Below are positions 56,989-64,000 of a stretch of DNA of 64,000 nucleotides, piece by piece (positions within the stretch are counted from its first letter, which is position 1; the number at the start of each line of letters is the position of its first letter). This DNA comes from Lacimicrobium alkaliphilum (GTDB lineage: Bacteria > Pseudomonadota > Gammaproteobacteria > Enterobacterales > Alteromonadaceae). Below the pieces are notes generated by a model. That model did not search any database. It was given only the letters and a program-made list of their open reading frames with translations, and was not told where the DNA came from. A program made the position numbers and the translations under genes. The stretch spans positions 62,001 through 126,000 of the forward strand of contig NZ_NISX01000005.1 in the NCBI RefSeq assembly GCF_002591895.1. Direction: 5' to 3'.

Positions 56989-58359
56989 CTACTCTCCAAA
57001 CGAGCCCGCTGCCCCCGGAAATACCACAGGGCTTTCCAGCCCATTTTTTGCCACACTGGCTACACCGAAGAAGTAATTGTCAATAACCACATTCTCAAGA
57101 GTAAATTCCTTCACATTGCCCACATAGCGACTGAATTGCCATTGTGGCTGATCCGTATAACGCCAGTATATGCGATAGCCCCTTATCAGTTCTTTCTCGC
57201 TATCACGCACAGGTGCCCAGCTCAGAGTGGTGCTGGGTTTTACCGCCCCCTTTATTTCAACATTGGAAGGCGGCCCCGGGGCCCAGGCCATGCTGGCCAG
57301 TGACACCGCGTTAAGCGCGGTCAGCTTGGCGGCATAGTCAAAATCGACCCCACTGAGCGTATCTCCATATTCAGTGCCGTTTTCAGTGCGTAAGTCCTGA
57401 TGCTGACGATCGTAATGCTCATTGGTTTCCATGATCCGAATTGCCGCAAAACCCTCGTCGTTGAAAGGCCGGTGATGACCGCCACGACCAAACCGGTCGA
57501 GACGATAGATCATCATTGTATTGAGGTTGGGAATATAACGATCCGCAATCTGATCAATATAGCGGGCCAGATTACGTGAGGGGGAGTCTACTTCACCACC
57601 GGTAAAACGGCGGATACGGGCTTCTTCAGCTGTTTCAGTCTTGCGGGTGCCCTCAGAGAAAAGCCGCGCGGTAGTATTATTGGTTACACCATTAATACCG
57701 GAGATATTACCAATCATGTCATTGTTCAGTACTGCTTTAACACGCCAGCCATCTTCTTTAGCTTTGCGGGCCATGATTTTACCGCCAAACAGCCCCTGTT
57801 CTTCACCGGCCAGTGCGGCATAGACAACAGAGCCATGAAACTGATACTGCGTCAGCACTCTTGCAGCTTCCAGCGCGCCAGCAACACCAGAGGCATTGTC
57901 GTTGGCCCCCGGCGCATCAGAAACCGCATCCATTACATCAGACACCCGTGAATCTATGTCGCCTGACATCACCACATAGCGGCCGGGGTCGGTCTGGCCT
58001 TTTTGTACCGCAATTACGCTTACCACTTCGGTGGCATCGGGGATCCGTTTCTCACCTTCAACCACATCGGACTGAAAGCGGACCTCAAGGCAGCCACCAC
58101 ATTTGGCTGAAATACGTTCAAACTCTGCCTTTATCCAACGCCGGGCCGCACCGATACCCCGTGTATCTGATTCAGTTTCAGACAGCGTGTGGCGGGTACC
58201 GAAACTCACCAGTTTACGAATATCCCGCTCAATGCGTTCAGAAGAAACGCTGGCGGCGATATTATGTAACTGCTGCTCATCTCCCCTGAGATCATCAGAA
58301 AACACTGGTGCGCTCAGTGCCAGGGGAAGTAACGCTAATGTAGAAAACCTGTTCAACAC
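56989..58359 (-). CDS. Secreted M28 family metallopeptidase with C-terminal Fn3-like domain
   Basis: The 456-residue protein has a signal peptide (about 22 residues). The M28 core contains SGDIDS (132-137), GANDNASG (151-158), AGEEQGLFGG (Glu 186-187), NNDMIGN and GRGGHHRPFNDEG. The first ligand position is Asp-Ile-Asp where GHxDS is usual. A fibronectin-type domain follows (about 365-450). It is predicted to be an aminopeptidase. Confidence 0.88.
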   Translation of the reverse strand: MLNRFSTLALLPLALSAPVFSDDLRGDEQQLHNIAASVSSERIERDIRKLVSFGTRHTLSETESDTRGIGAARRWIKAEFERISAKCGGCLEVRFQSDVVEGEKRIPDATEVVSVIAVQKGQTDPGRYVVMSGDIDSRVSDVMDAVSDAPGANDNASGVAGALEAARVLTQYQFHGSVVYAALAGEEQGLFGGKIMARKAKEDGWRVKAVLNNDMIGNISGINGVTNNTTARLFSEGTRKTETAEEARIRRFTGGEVDSPSRNLARYIDQIADRYIPNLNTMMIYRLDRFGRGGHHRPFNDEGFAAIRIMETNEHYDRQHQDLRTENGTEYGDTLSGVDFDYAAKLTALNAVSLASMAWAPGPPSNVEIKGAVKPSTTLSWAPVRDSEKELIRGYRIYWRYTDQPQWQFSRYVGNVKEFTLENVVIDNYFFGVASVAKNGLESPVVFPGAAGSFGE

Positions 58360-58499
58360 TTTTCACCTCAACTCATATTGGTTCAGGTAGCCAAGTTAGC
58401 ATGAATAAAAAAACGAAGAACAGACGCAGAGATAAGAGGCGGGATTGGCAGGTTCAGCGCCAGCCAAACCTGCGACAGTGCAATTCAGGCAGATGTCAT

Positions 58500-59558
58500 T
58501 CAGGCATTGCCTTTAACTTTCATTTTATGCGCGGCTGCAAAATCCAGCATCCTGTCCAGCGGAATCAGTGCTTTGAGGCGAGTGGCCTCATCCACAAACA
58601 CTTCATGGCCGGTGTTATCGGTCAGAGACTCATGAATAGCCTCTAAACCATTCATGGCCATCCAGGGGCAGTGGGCGCAGCTACGACAGGTGGCGCCATT
58701 TCCTCCGGTGGGCGCTTCAACAAAGGTTTTACCCGGTGCGGCCTGCTGCATTTTGTAGAAAATGCCTCTGTCGGTGGCCACAATAAGATACTGATTAGGC
58801 AGGCTTTGTGCCGCCTGAATCAATTGTGACGTGGAGCCTACAGCATCTGCCATCTCAACCACATTGGCGGGTGATTCAGGGTGAACCAGTATGGCCGCTT
58901 CAGGATGCTGCGCTTTAAGCGCTTTAAGCGCCCTCGCCTTAAACTCATCATGTACCACACAGGCACCTTGCCACATTAGCATTTGTGCGCCCGTTTGCTT
59001 CTCAATATAGGCCCCTAAATGGCGGTCAGGCCCCCAGAGAATCTTCTTACCCTGGCTATCCAGATGCTCAACAATTTCCAGTGCGATGCTTGACGTAACC
59101 ACCCAGTCAGCTCTCGCTTTTACCGCTGCTGAGGTATTGGCATAGACGACCACGATGTGGTCGGGATGCTGATCACAGAACTCGCTGAATTTATCCGCCG
59201 GGCAACCCAAATCCAGTGAGCAGGTGGCTTCCAGTGTCGGCATCAGCACCGTTTTCTCAGGGCTCAGAATTTTGGCTGTTTCGCCCATAAAGCGTACCCC
59301 GGCCACGATCAGCGTCTGTGCATCCGCATCGCGACCAAACCTGGCCATCTCCAGCGAATCAGCCACACAACCGTCTGTTTCCTCAGCCAACGCCTGAATC
59401 TCGGGATCAGTGTAATAGTGCGCCACCAATACCGCATTTTTCTCTTTCAGCAAGGCCTTTATTTGATCGCGATAAGTCGCTTTTTGCGCATCATCAAGCG
59501 GCCGCGGCTTTGCCGGAAAAGAATAATCAAGCGTGTCTATGGTCTGCATCTGGCTCAT
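58500..59558 (-). CDS. nadA: Quinolinate synthase A
   Basis: The 352-residue Fe-S enzyme condenses iminoaspartate with dihydroxyacetone phosphate in NAD synthesis. Cluster cysteines are in [13 protein letters not shown], the [10 protein letters not shown] segment and the [13 protein letters not shown] motif near the C-terminus. Length is normal. nadB is not in the window. Confidence 0.97.
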   Translation of the reverse strand: MSQMQTIDTLDYSFPAKPRPLDDAQKATYRDQIKALLKEKNAVLVAHYYTDPEIQALAEETDGCVADSLEMARFGRDADAQTLIVAGVRFMGETAKILSPEKTVLMPTLEATCSLDLGCPADKFSEFCDQHPDHIVVVYANTSAAVKARADWVVTSSIALEIVEHLDSQGKKILWGPDRHLGAYIEKQTGAQMLMWQGACVVHDEFKARALKALKAQHPEAAILVHPESPANVVEMADAVGSTSQLIQAAQSLPNQYLIVATDRGIFYKMQQAAPGKTFVEAPTGGNGATCRSCAHCPWMAMNGLEAIHESLTDNTGHEVFVDEATRLKALIPLDRMLDFAAAHKMKVKGNA

Positions 59559-59763
59559 ACTGCTGCCCGGTATCGGCTAAAATGGGCGCAGATTATACCG
59601 CTCCTGAATGGTAAATGGTATGGGGAGATAAACCGGATAATATGTATTTCTCCTTGTCTTGTATTACTGATGTCTTACCCTGAGACAACAAAGAAACAGA
59701 ATTTCTCAATTTTTCCGGCCTGATGCAGTGATGACCGGTAATATCCCCTCAAGGAGTCGAATA

Positions 59764-60501
59764 ATGTGGACACAAGGTAAGGTAGTAAAACGGATCGACT
59801 GGAACGATGAATTGTTTTCACTCTTTATTGAGGCACATATCGGCGATTTTACGGCCGGGCAATTTGTTAAGCTGGGACTGGACATAGACGGTAAACGGGT
59901 GGGCAGAGCCTATTCCCTGGTAAATGCCCCAGACAGCCCGCTATTGGAAGTATTATTGATCAGTGTTGAAGACGGTAAGCTCTCCCCTGCTCTGAACCAA
60001 CTGCAACCTGGCGATAACCTGAATGTCAGTGCTAAAGCCAGCGGCTTTATGACACTCGACTGGGTGCCGGAGGCCAGTCACTTATGGTTGATGGCAACCG
60101 GAACGGCCATAGGCCCCTTTATTTCTATGTTACGCACGCAGGAACCCTGGCAGAGATTTAAGCAAATTGTACTGGTTTACGGTGTCAGGCTTGCAGCGGA
60201 TCTGGCTTATGAACAAGAATTGCGTTCTCTGGCGACAAAGTACGGTGAACGTTTTACCTATATCGCCAGCATAACCCGGGAATCAGTCGCCGGAGCTTTG
60301 ACATGCCGTATTCCCGATGCATTACAGCAAGGTCTGCTGGAAAAACGGGCAGAGTTAACCATCAGCCCGGAACATAGCCAGGTAATGCTATGCGGAAATC
60401 CAGCCATGATTGCCGATACCCAGTCGCAATTAACAGCCCGGGGGCTTACCAAGAATATGAAGCGCAAACCTGGTCATATCAGTATGGAAAGATACTGGTG
60501 A
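59764..60501 (+). CDS. fpr: Ferredoxin/flavodoxin-NADP reductase
   Basis: This 245-residue FAD enzyme transfers electrons between NADPH and ferredoxin or flavodoxin. RAYSLVNAP is the flavin motif, WLMATGTAIGPFISML the NADP site, and MERYW ends at the aromatic C-terminus. The ATG at 59764 has an AAGGAG site and is preferred over an upstream ATG at 59728. Confidence 0.93.
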   Translation: MWTQGKVVKRIDWNDELFSLFIEAHIGDFTAGQFVKLGLDIDGKRVGRAYSLVNAPDSPLLEVLLISVEDGKLSPALNQLQPGDNLNVSAKASGFMTLDWVPEASHLWLMATGTAIGPFISMLRTQEPWQRFKQIVLVYGVRLAADLAYEQELRSLATKYGERFTYIASITRESVAGALTCRIPDALQQGLLEKRAELTISPEHSQVMLCGNPAMIADTQSQLTARGLTKNMKRKPGHISMERYW

Positions 60502-60621
60502 TAACCCGCCCTTTTTCCGTATAGATAACTACTGATTTCAGCGCTTTGGTGCTAAATTTGTTCAATCAGGCTAGTTTTACAGCATTCAGACAGAAAAATG
60601 TCATTTAAATCCATAATTGGC

Positions 60622-60663
60622 TTGCACCAGGTCAGGATTTCAGTAATATATGCGCCCGTCGCG
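60622..60663 (+). promoter_or_regulatory. Promoter of the tRNA-Lys operon with GC-rich discriminator
   Basis: TTGCAC (60622-60627) and TAATAT (60644-60649) are 16 bases apart, followed by GCGCCCGTCGCG, the GC-rich discriminator typical of stringently controlled stable-RNA promoters. No equal promoter is seen before the second tRNA-Lys. Confidence 0.6.
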
Positions 60664-60689
60664 ACAGACGGCAAAAAGTGTTAGCAAGT

Positions 60690-60756
60690 GGGTCGTTAGC
60701 TCAGGGAGTAGTGGACATTAAAAGTCAACTGCGGAGCCAACGGAGCGCAAAAAATT
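60690..60756 (+). repeat. tRNA-Lys-derived leader 1 with antisense anticodon arm
   Basis: It begins with GGGTCGTTAGCTCAG, the first 15 bases of tRNA-Lys. It then turns to ATTAAAAGTCAACTGC (60717-60732), the exact reverse complement of the tRNA-Lys anticodon arm, and continues as degenerate antisense of the D-arm (GCCAACGGAGC). The segment could fold on itself or pair with the tRNA downstream. Confidence 0.8.
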
Positions 60757-60765
60757 TTGAAATGT

Positions 60766-60841
60766 GGGTCGTTAGCTCAGTTGGTAGAGCAGTTGACTTT
60801 TAATCAATTGGTCGCTGGTTCGAATCCAGCACGACCCACCA
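60766..60841 (+). tRNA. tRNA-Lys (anticodon TTT), copy 1
   Basis: The 76-nt gene has acceptor GGGTCGT/ACGACCC, anticodon loop CTTTTAA (TTT), T-arm GGTTCGAATCC and encoded CCA. It is identical to copy 2. Confidence 0.97.
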
Positions 60842-60905
60842 CTTCTTCTCCGGGTACTCAGCGGTGAAGATAAAACAAGATTTCTGTCCTTTCCAAGTAA
60901 AATTG

Positions 60906-60972
60906 TGGATCGTTAGCTCAGGGAGTGGTGGACGTTAAAAGTCAACTGCGCAGCCAACGAAGCACAAAAAAG
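60906..60972 (+). repeat. tRNA-Lys-derived leader 2 with antisense anticodon arm
   Basis: This is a close copy of leader 1 (GGATCGTTAGCTCAGGGAGT start). TTAAAAGTCAACTGC (60935-60949) is again a perfect 15-base antisense to the anticodon arm. The leader-tRNA unit is thus duplicated in tandem with a period of about 216-219 bases. Confidence 0.8.
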
Positions 60973-60984
60973 TTGTCAGATTGT

Positions 60985-61060
60985 GGGTCGTTAGCTCAGT
61001 TGGTAGAGCAGTTGACTTTTAATCAATTGGTCGCTGGTTCGAATCCAGCACGACCCACCA
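60985..61060 (+). tRNA. tRNA-Lys (anticodon TTT), copy 2
   Basis: The 76-nt gene is identical in sequence to the copy at 60766, with encoded CCA. It is probably co-transcribed with copy 1. No T-run terminator follows; repeat copy D does. Confidence 0.97.
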
Positions 61061-61145
61061 CATTCCTTCAAACATACGAATATTTCTCAAACAGCTCATT
61101 AGTCACATCAAGCACTTTGTCGTGCCGGATGAGAACCAGCGATCT

Positions 61146-61300
61146 GGTTCGACTAAAACGCCGGGAGCGTTTTTATTCGCTACATCCCTGTATCTCACCT
61201 GCTTCGCAGGCCAGCTAAAGCTGTTCTGTATTGTTCCTACAATACATGGTGAACAGCCGCAGGCTGGCCCGAAGGGCGGAGGACAGGATGTCCGGAGTAA
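61146..61300 (+). repeat. tRNA-linked hairpin repeat, copy D (after tRNA-Lys)
   Basis: GGTTCGA (61146) is followed by ACGCCGGGAGCGTTTTTATT and a chain of hairpins: CCTGC-TTC-GCAGG, TGTATTG-N6-CAATACA, and the GCCGCAGGC hairpin. GGCCCGAAGGGCGGAGGACA, GGATGTCCGGAGTAA follow. Bases 61209-61227 are the exact inverted copy of the end of the 1490 repeat. The rest of 61061-61659 has no gene. Confidence 0.75.
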
Positions 61301-61324
61301 AAATACAAACAAAAAGACGTTCTC

Positions 61325-61393
61325 ACCGCTGAGTCGCGGAGTTCGCAGAGAAGAGAAGGGACAACGTCTCTGCGTCCTCTGCGGCTCTGCGGT
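61325..61393. repeat. Imperfect inverted repeat, CGCAGAGA type
   Basis: Arms 61325-61351 and 61367-61393 are complementary at 22 of 27 positions. It resembles the palindrome at 922-996 and likewise lies beside the 51-bp repeat. Confidence 0.7.
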
Positions 61394-61409
61394 AAATTTA
61401 CCATCAGCA

Positions 61410-61460
61410 AAGGTCACTGGATGACCGATAACGACACTCGGGCATGACCAAACGTCTTTC
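61410..61460 (+). repeat. 51-bp dispersed repeat, copy 2
   Basis: AAGGTCACTGGATG followed by TAACG and CACTCGGGCATGACC matches the reverse complement of 1100-1150 at 45 of 51 bases. Confidence 0.8.
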
Positions 61461-61659
61461 TAGTTTTTGGAGAAAACCCATAGACATTTAAACTGAGCAG
61501 ACAGAACAGTTTGCTTTGAGCTCCCGTCTTGCCTGGGGGTCTCTCCCTGGACAGTAAACATCATGAAACAAATTCTGCTGCGGATTAATAAAAAACCGCT
61601 GTTGAATCCGATCCGGGTACAATATCCTGTATCTACTGCAAATGGCTCAAGGGATCACC

Positions 61660-62505
61660 ATGTTACGGATAAAAAACAGTCTCACTCTATTAGTATTGAT
61701 TGGCACAATGCTGTGTTCGTCAACGAGTCTGGCAGATGGATTAACTGATTTACAACAAGCGCTGGAGAGTCTTAAGGGCACGACGCCAATAAGTGCCACG
61801 TTAACCAATACCTTCACAGAAAAACGTGGTGAAGGTAAGGATTTAAAAGAGCAGCAAGGCTCAGCAGATATACTGCTCAACGACAACGGACAAGGCCTGC
61901 AGATTACCTACAGCAAAGCCATACTGGATGCGATGGACGAAGAAGCCCGGCAGAAGTTAGAAGATGAAGACGTGCCGACGCCAACCCAGGATGCAGTGAA
62001 CAACCTTGAAGCGAGCGAACTCAAAACAACACTCTCTGCGGCCGGGAACCTGCAACGGTTTATTCAAAAGGCTACTTTTCAGGGGGAAAAAGAGCAGCAA
62101 TGCGAGAACGGCCAGATCCGTGAACTCAATTTTGACCTGCCCCTTGAGGCGGTAATCAGCAACAAAAAAGTACGCGGCTACGTGAATGATTTTGATGGCC
62201 AGTATCAAATCTGGATTGATAAAAAGGGCTTCCCGCTGAAATCCAGACTCAGCTTCTCCGGAAGTGGCCGTGCCTTTATCTTTTTCTCTATGCAGGCCCA
62301 GACTCATGCCACAACCTACTATCAGGTAGCTGGCAATCGTTTAGTGATTCTGGACCGGGAGTATCATCGTGCCTACGACTCGAGCTGGGATACCAGTGAG
62401 ACACAGGGCAGGGAAAGTCTGGTGCTGCACCAACCACAAATCAGCACCGATAGTACCCTGGTTGCACAATGCAATGTTACTGATCAACAACGCTCACAGG
62501 GGTGA
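61660..62505 (+). CDS. Secreted protein of unknown function
   Basis: The ATG at 61660 (AGGGATC site) gives 281 residues with a signal peptide (MLRIKNSLTLLVLIGTMLC, cleaved about SLA/D). The mature part is beta-rich, with the early SLKGTTPISATLTNTFTEKR reminiscent in layout of LolA-like outer-membrane carrier folds, but no motif is decisive. Two Cys are present. No operon partner. Confidence 0.65.
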   Translation: MLRIKNSLTLLVLIGTMLCSSTSLADGLTDLQQALESLKGTTPISATLTNTFTEKRGEGKDLKEQQGSADILLNDNGQGLQITYSKAILDAMDEEARQKLEDEDVPTPTQDAVNNLEASELKTTLSAAGNLQRFIQKATFQGEKEQQCENGQIRELNFDLPLEAVISNKKVRGYVNDFDGQYQIWIDKKGFPLKSRLSFSGSGRAFIFFSMQAQTHATTYYQVAGNRLVILDREYHRAYDSSWDTSETQGRESLVLHQPQISTDSTLVAQCNVTDQQRSQG

Positions 62506-62611
62506 CTCACAGAGTAAAAGAGTAGGCCTCGAAAACAATAAAAAGCGCTTTTAGTCCTGTCTCACCCTGTAAGGAAAACCTCAGGGCTCAGCCGATTACA
62601 CAACTACTGAG

Positions 62612-63418
62612 TCAGATCAGTTCAATATCCCCGGGATCAAACTTCGGTTCCGGATACGTCATTTGCAACGAATCCAGTGCATCCACAACCGTCTGCAATA
62701 CAATAAGATCCCGATACCATCGTCTTTCGGCCGGCACGACATAAAAGGGAGCGTTATCTGTAGAGCAGCTCTCAATTGCCTCACTATAGGCATGCATGTA
62801 TTCATCCCAGTATTTGCGATCATTTATGTCACCGGGGTCAAACTTCCATACTTTGTCAGGACGATCGAGTCGTCGTTGTAAGCGCTCTTTTTGGTAGTCT
62901 TTAGAAATATGAAGGAAAAACTTCAAAATTAGCGTGCCCTCTGTGCTCAGCAACCGCTCGAAGGCGTTAATATGCTCAAATCGTTTCTGCCAGACTTCCT
63001 GAGGCTGGCGCTCTCTGACACGAACAGCCACCACATCTTCATAGTGAGAGCGATTGAATATTGAGATATAACCACGTCGGGGCGCGTGTTGGTGGATACG
63101 CCACAGAAAGTCATGCAACTGCTCTCTCTGGCTGGGCTGTTTGAAGCTTTTAACCCGCATACTGGATGGATCGAGTAGGCGAAATACCCTTCGGATGGTT
63201 GAGTCCTTGCCACCTGCGTCCATAGCCTGGAAGACCACCAGTAAACCCTGTGAGCGCTGTGCATAGAGTAACTCCTGTAACGCCGCTAGACGCTTAGTCA
63301 GCTCATGCACCATCTCTTTGCCTGTTTTCTTGCTAAGGCCCCCATCCTCGCGTGTGGCGAAATCGCACAGTTCTACCCTCTTTCCAGGGGCGATACGGTA
63401 GGGCCTGGTGTCTATCAC
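62612..63418 (-). CDS. Polyphosphate kinase 2 family protein
   Basis: The 268-residue enzyme transfers phosphate between polyphosphate and nucleotides. Walker A is AMDAGGKDSTIRRVF, Walker B/lid regions ISIFNRSHYEDVV and KFFLHISKDYQKERLQRR, and YVVPAERRWYRDL is conserved. Single domain. It belongs to the polyphosphate:nucleotide phosphotransferase group; nucleotide preference unknown. Confidence 0.9.
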   Translation of the reverse strand: MIDTRPYRIAPGKRVELCDFATREDGGLSKKTGKEMVHELTKRLAALQELLYAQRSQGLLVVFQAMDAGGKDSTIRRVFRLLDPSSMRVKSFKQPSQREQLHDFLWRIHQHAPRRGYISIFNRSHYEDVVAVRVRERQPQEVWQKRFEHINAFERLLSTEGTLILKFFLHISKDYQKERLQRRLDRPDKVWKFDPGDINDRKYWDEYMHAYSEAIESCSTDNAPFYVVPAERRWYRDLIVLQTVVDALDSLQMTYPEPKFDPGDIELI

Positions 63419-63611
63419 TTAATCGATCTCCGGGCAAAACAGAAAATAAGGTCGATTCTTTTATGTTTCGCAGTCACAGGTTGAAGTTTGCAAAGGAAAG
63501 CCTAAACGCTGCTCTTACATTATGCAAAAACCGGCAGACCATTACATACCCAAACGGGTATGAGCGCTGACAAAACTGTGGTCAATTAAAACAGACTTAA
63601 TGCACGTAGCG

Positions 63612-64000
63612 TCAGCGTCCACCACACAGGTGCAGCGTGATTTCTTCCCGGTCATGGTAAAGATGCTTGGCTCGCAGGCGGTAAGGTGTTGCATGTAACA
63701 CTTCAGCGATTTCCCGCTCTGCCTGTTGCCATGATTCGTAACGCCGTTTCATCGGCAACTTGAGATTAAAAATGGCCTCCTGGCACCAGCCTTTTGTCAG
63801 CCAGCTGGCCATCAGTCTCGCCACTTTTTGTGGTTGTTCCACCATATCGCATACCAGCCAGTGGATATTCTTCTTTTTTGGTTCGAACTTAAAACCATCT
63901 TCGGCAAAGTAACGCACCTGACCGGTCTCCATCAGGCTTTGTGCCATTGCACCATTATCCACCGCCTGCACAAACAACCCCCGTCTGACCAGCTGATAGG
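63612..64000 (-). CDS. rlmM: 23S rRNA C2498 ribose methyltransferase RlmM, C-terminal part
   Basis: The gene enters from the right edge, and 129 C-terminal residues are visible. [40 protein letters not shown] and [14 protein letters not shown] match RlmM, which 2'-O-methylates C2498 of 23S rRNA using SAM. The visible part is the Rossmann methyltransferase domain after motif I. No terminator is evident downstream, and 63419-63611 holds no gene. Confidence 0.93.
   Translation of the reverse strand, partial: YQLVRRGLFVQAVDNGAMAQSLMETGQVRYFAEDGFKFEPKKKNIHWLVCDMVEQPQKVARLMASWLTKGWCQEAIFNLKLPMKRRYESWQQAEREIAEVLHATPYRLRAKHLYHDREEITLHLCGGR

Overview
The window reads as chromosomal core DNA of a marine or soda-lake type gammaproteobacterium of the order Alteromonadales. 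The evidence is the block greA-carB-carA-dapB-dnaJ-dnaK-grpE / nadK-recN-bamE / ratB-ratA / smpB-ssrA, and a second block resembling the E. coli yoaA-tsaB-slp-fadD-rnd-ycgL-mltB-ycgM-ycgN neighbourhood. Genus and species cannot be fixed from sequence alone. Nothing looks like a prophage, CRISPR array, IS element or rRNA operon.

Layout. (1) 1-8.6 kb is a metal-homeostasis region: an ABC ATPase/permease pair with a Zur-type operator, a cold-shock gene, a COG0523 metal GTPase with a ChrA transporter, and a ZnuD-like TonB receptor with an AztD-like His-rich lipoprotein behind two Zur-type boxes. (2) 8.6-15 kb holds greA, carAB and dapB. (3) 15-17.5 kb is accessory: a binding protein, an esterase and two decayed gene fragments. 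(4) 17.7-26.6 kb is the chaperone/repair/translation-quality block: dnaJ, dnaK and grpE with a sigma-32 promoter, nadK, recN with two LexA boxes, bamE, ratAB and smpB. (5) 26.7-28.1 kb has ssrA (tmRNA), a duplicated ssrA 3' end carrying a repeat element, and a HigBA toxin-antitoxin pair. (6) 28-36.9 kb is a mix of exporters, small conserved unknowns and an aminotransferase/sulfotransferase-like pair. (7) 37-47.3 kb is the ycgN-to-yoaA block. (8) 47.4-48.2 kb has tRNA-Ser(GGA) in a nest of duplications and repeats. (9) 48.6-54.9 kb has a membrane-anchored LuxR-type regulator divergent from a heavy-metal RND efflux operon. (10) 55-64 kb has an antiporter, M28 peptidase, nadA, fpr, two tandem tRNA-Lys genes with odd tRNA-derived leaders, repeats, a secreted unknown, PPK2 and the end of rlmM.

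The most unusual signal is a family of short hairpin-rich repeats sitting inside or beside partial second copies of stable-RNA genes. Copies are found at ssrA (T-arm/acceptor copy), tRNA-Ser (5' copy and downstream) and after tRNA-Lys. Each tRNA-Lys is also preceded by a tRNA-Lys-derived segment containing 15-16 nt perfectly antisense to its own anticodon arm. Second in interest is the Zur-linked zinc acquisition set with an incomplete ABC system running off the left edge.
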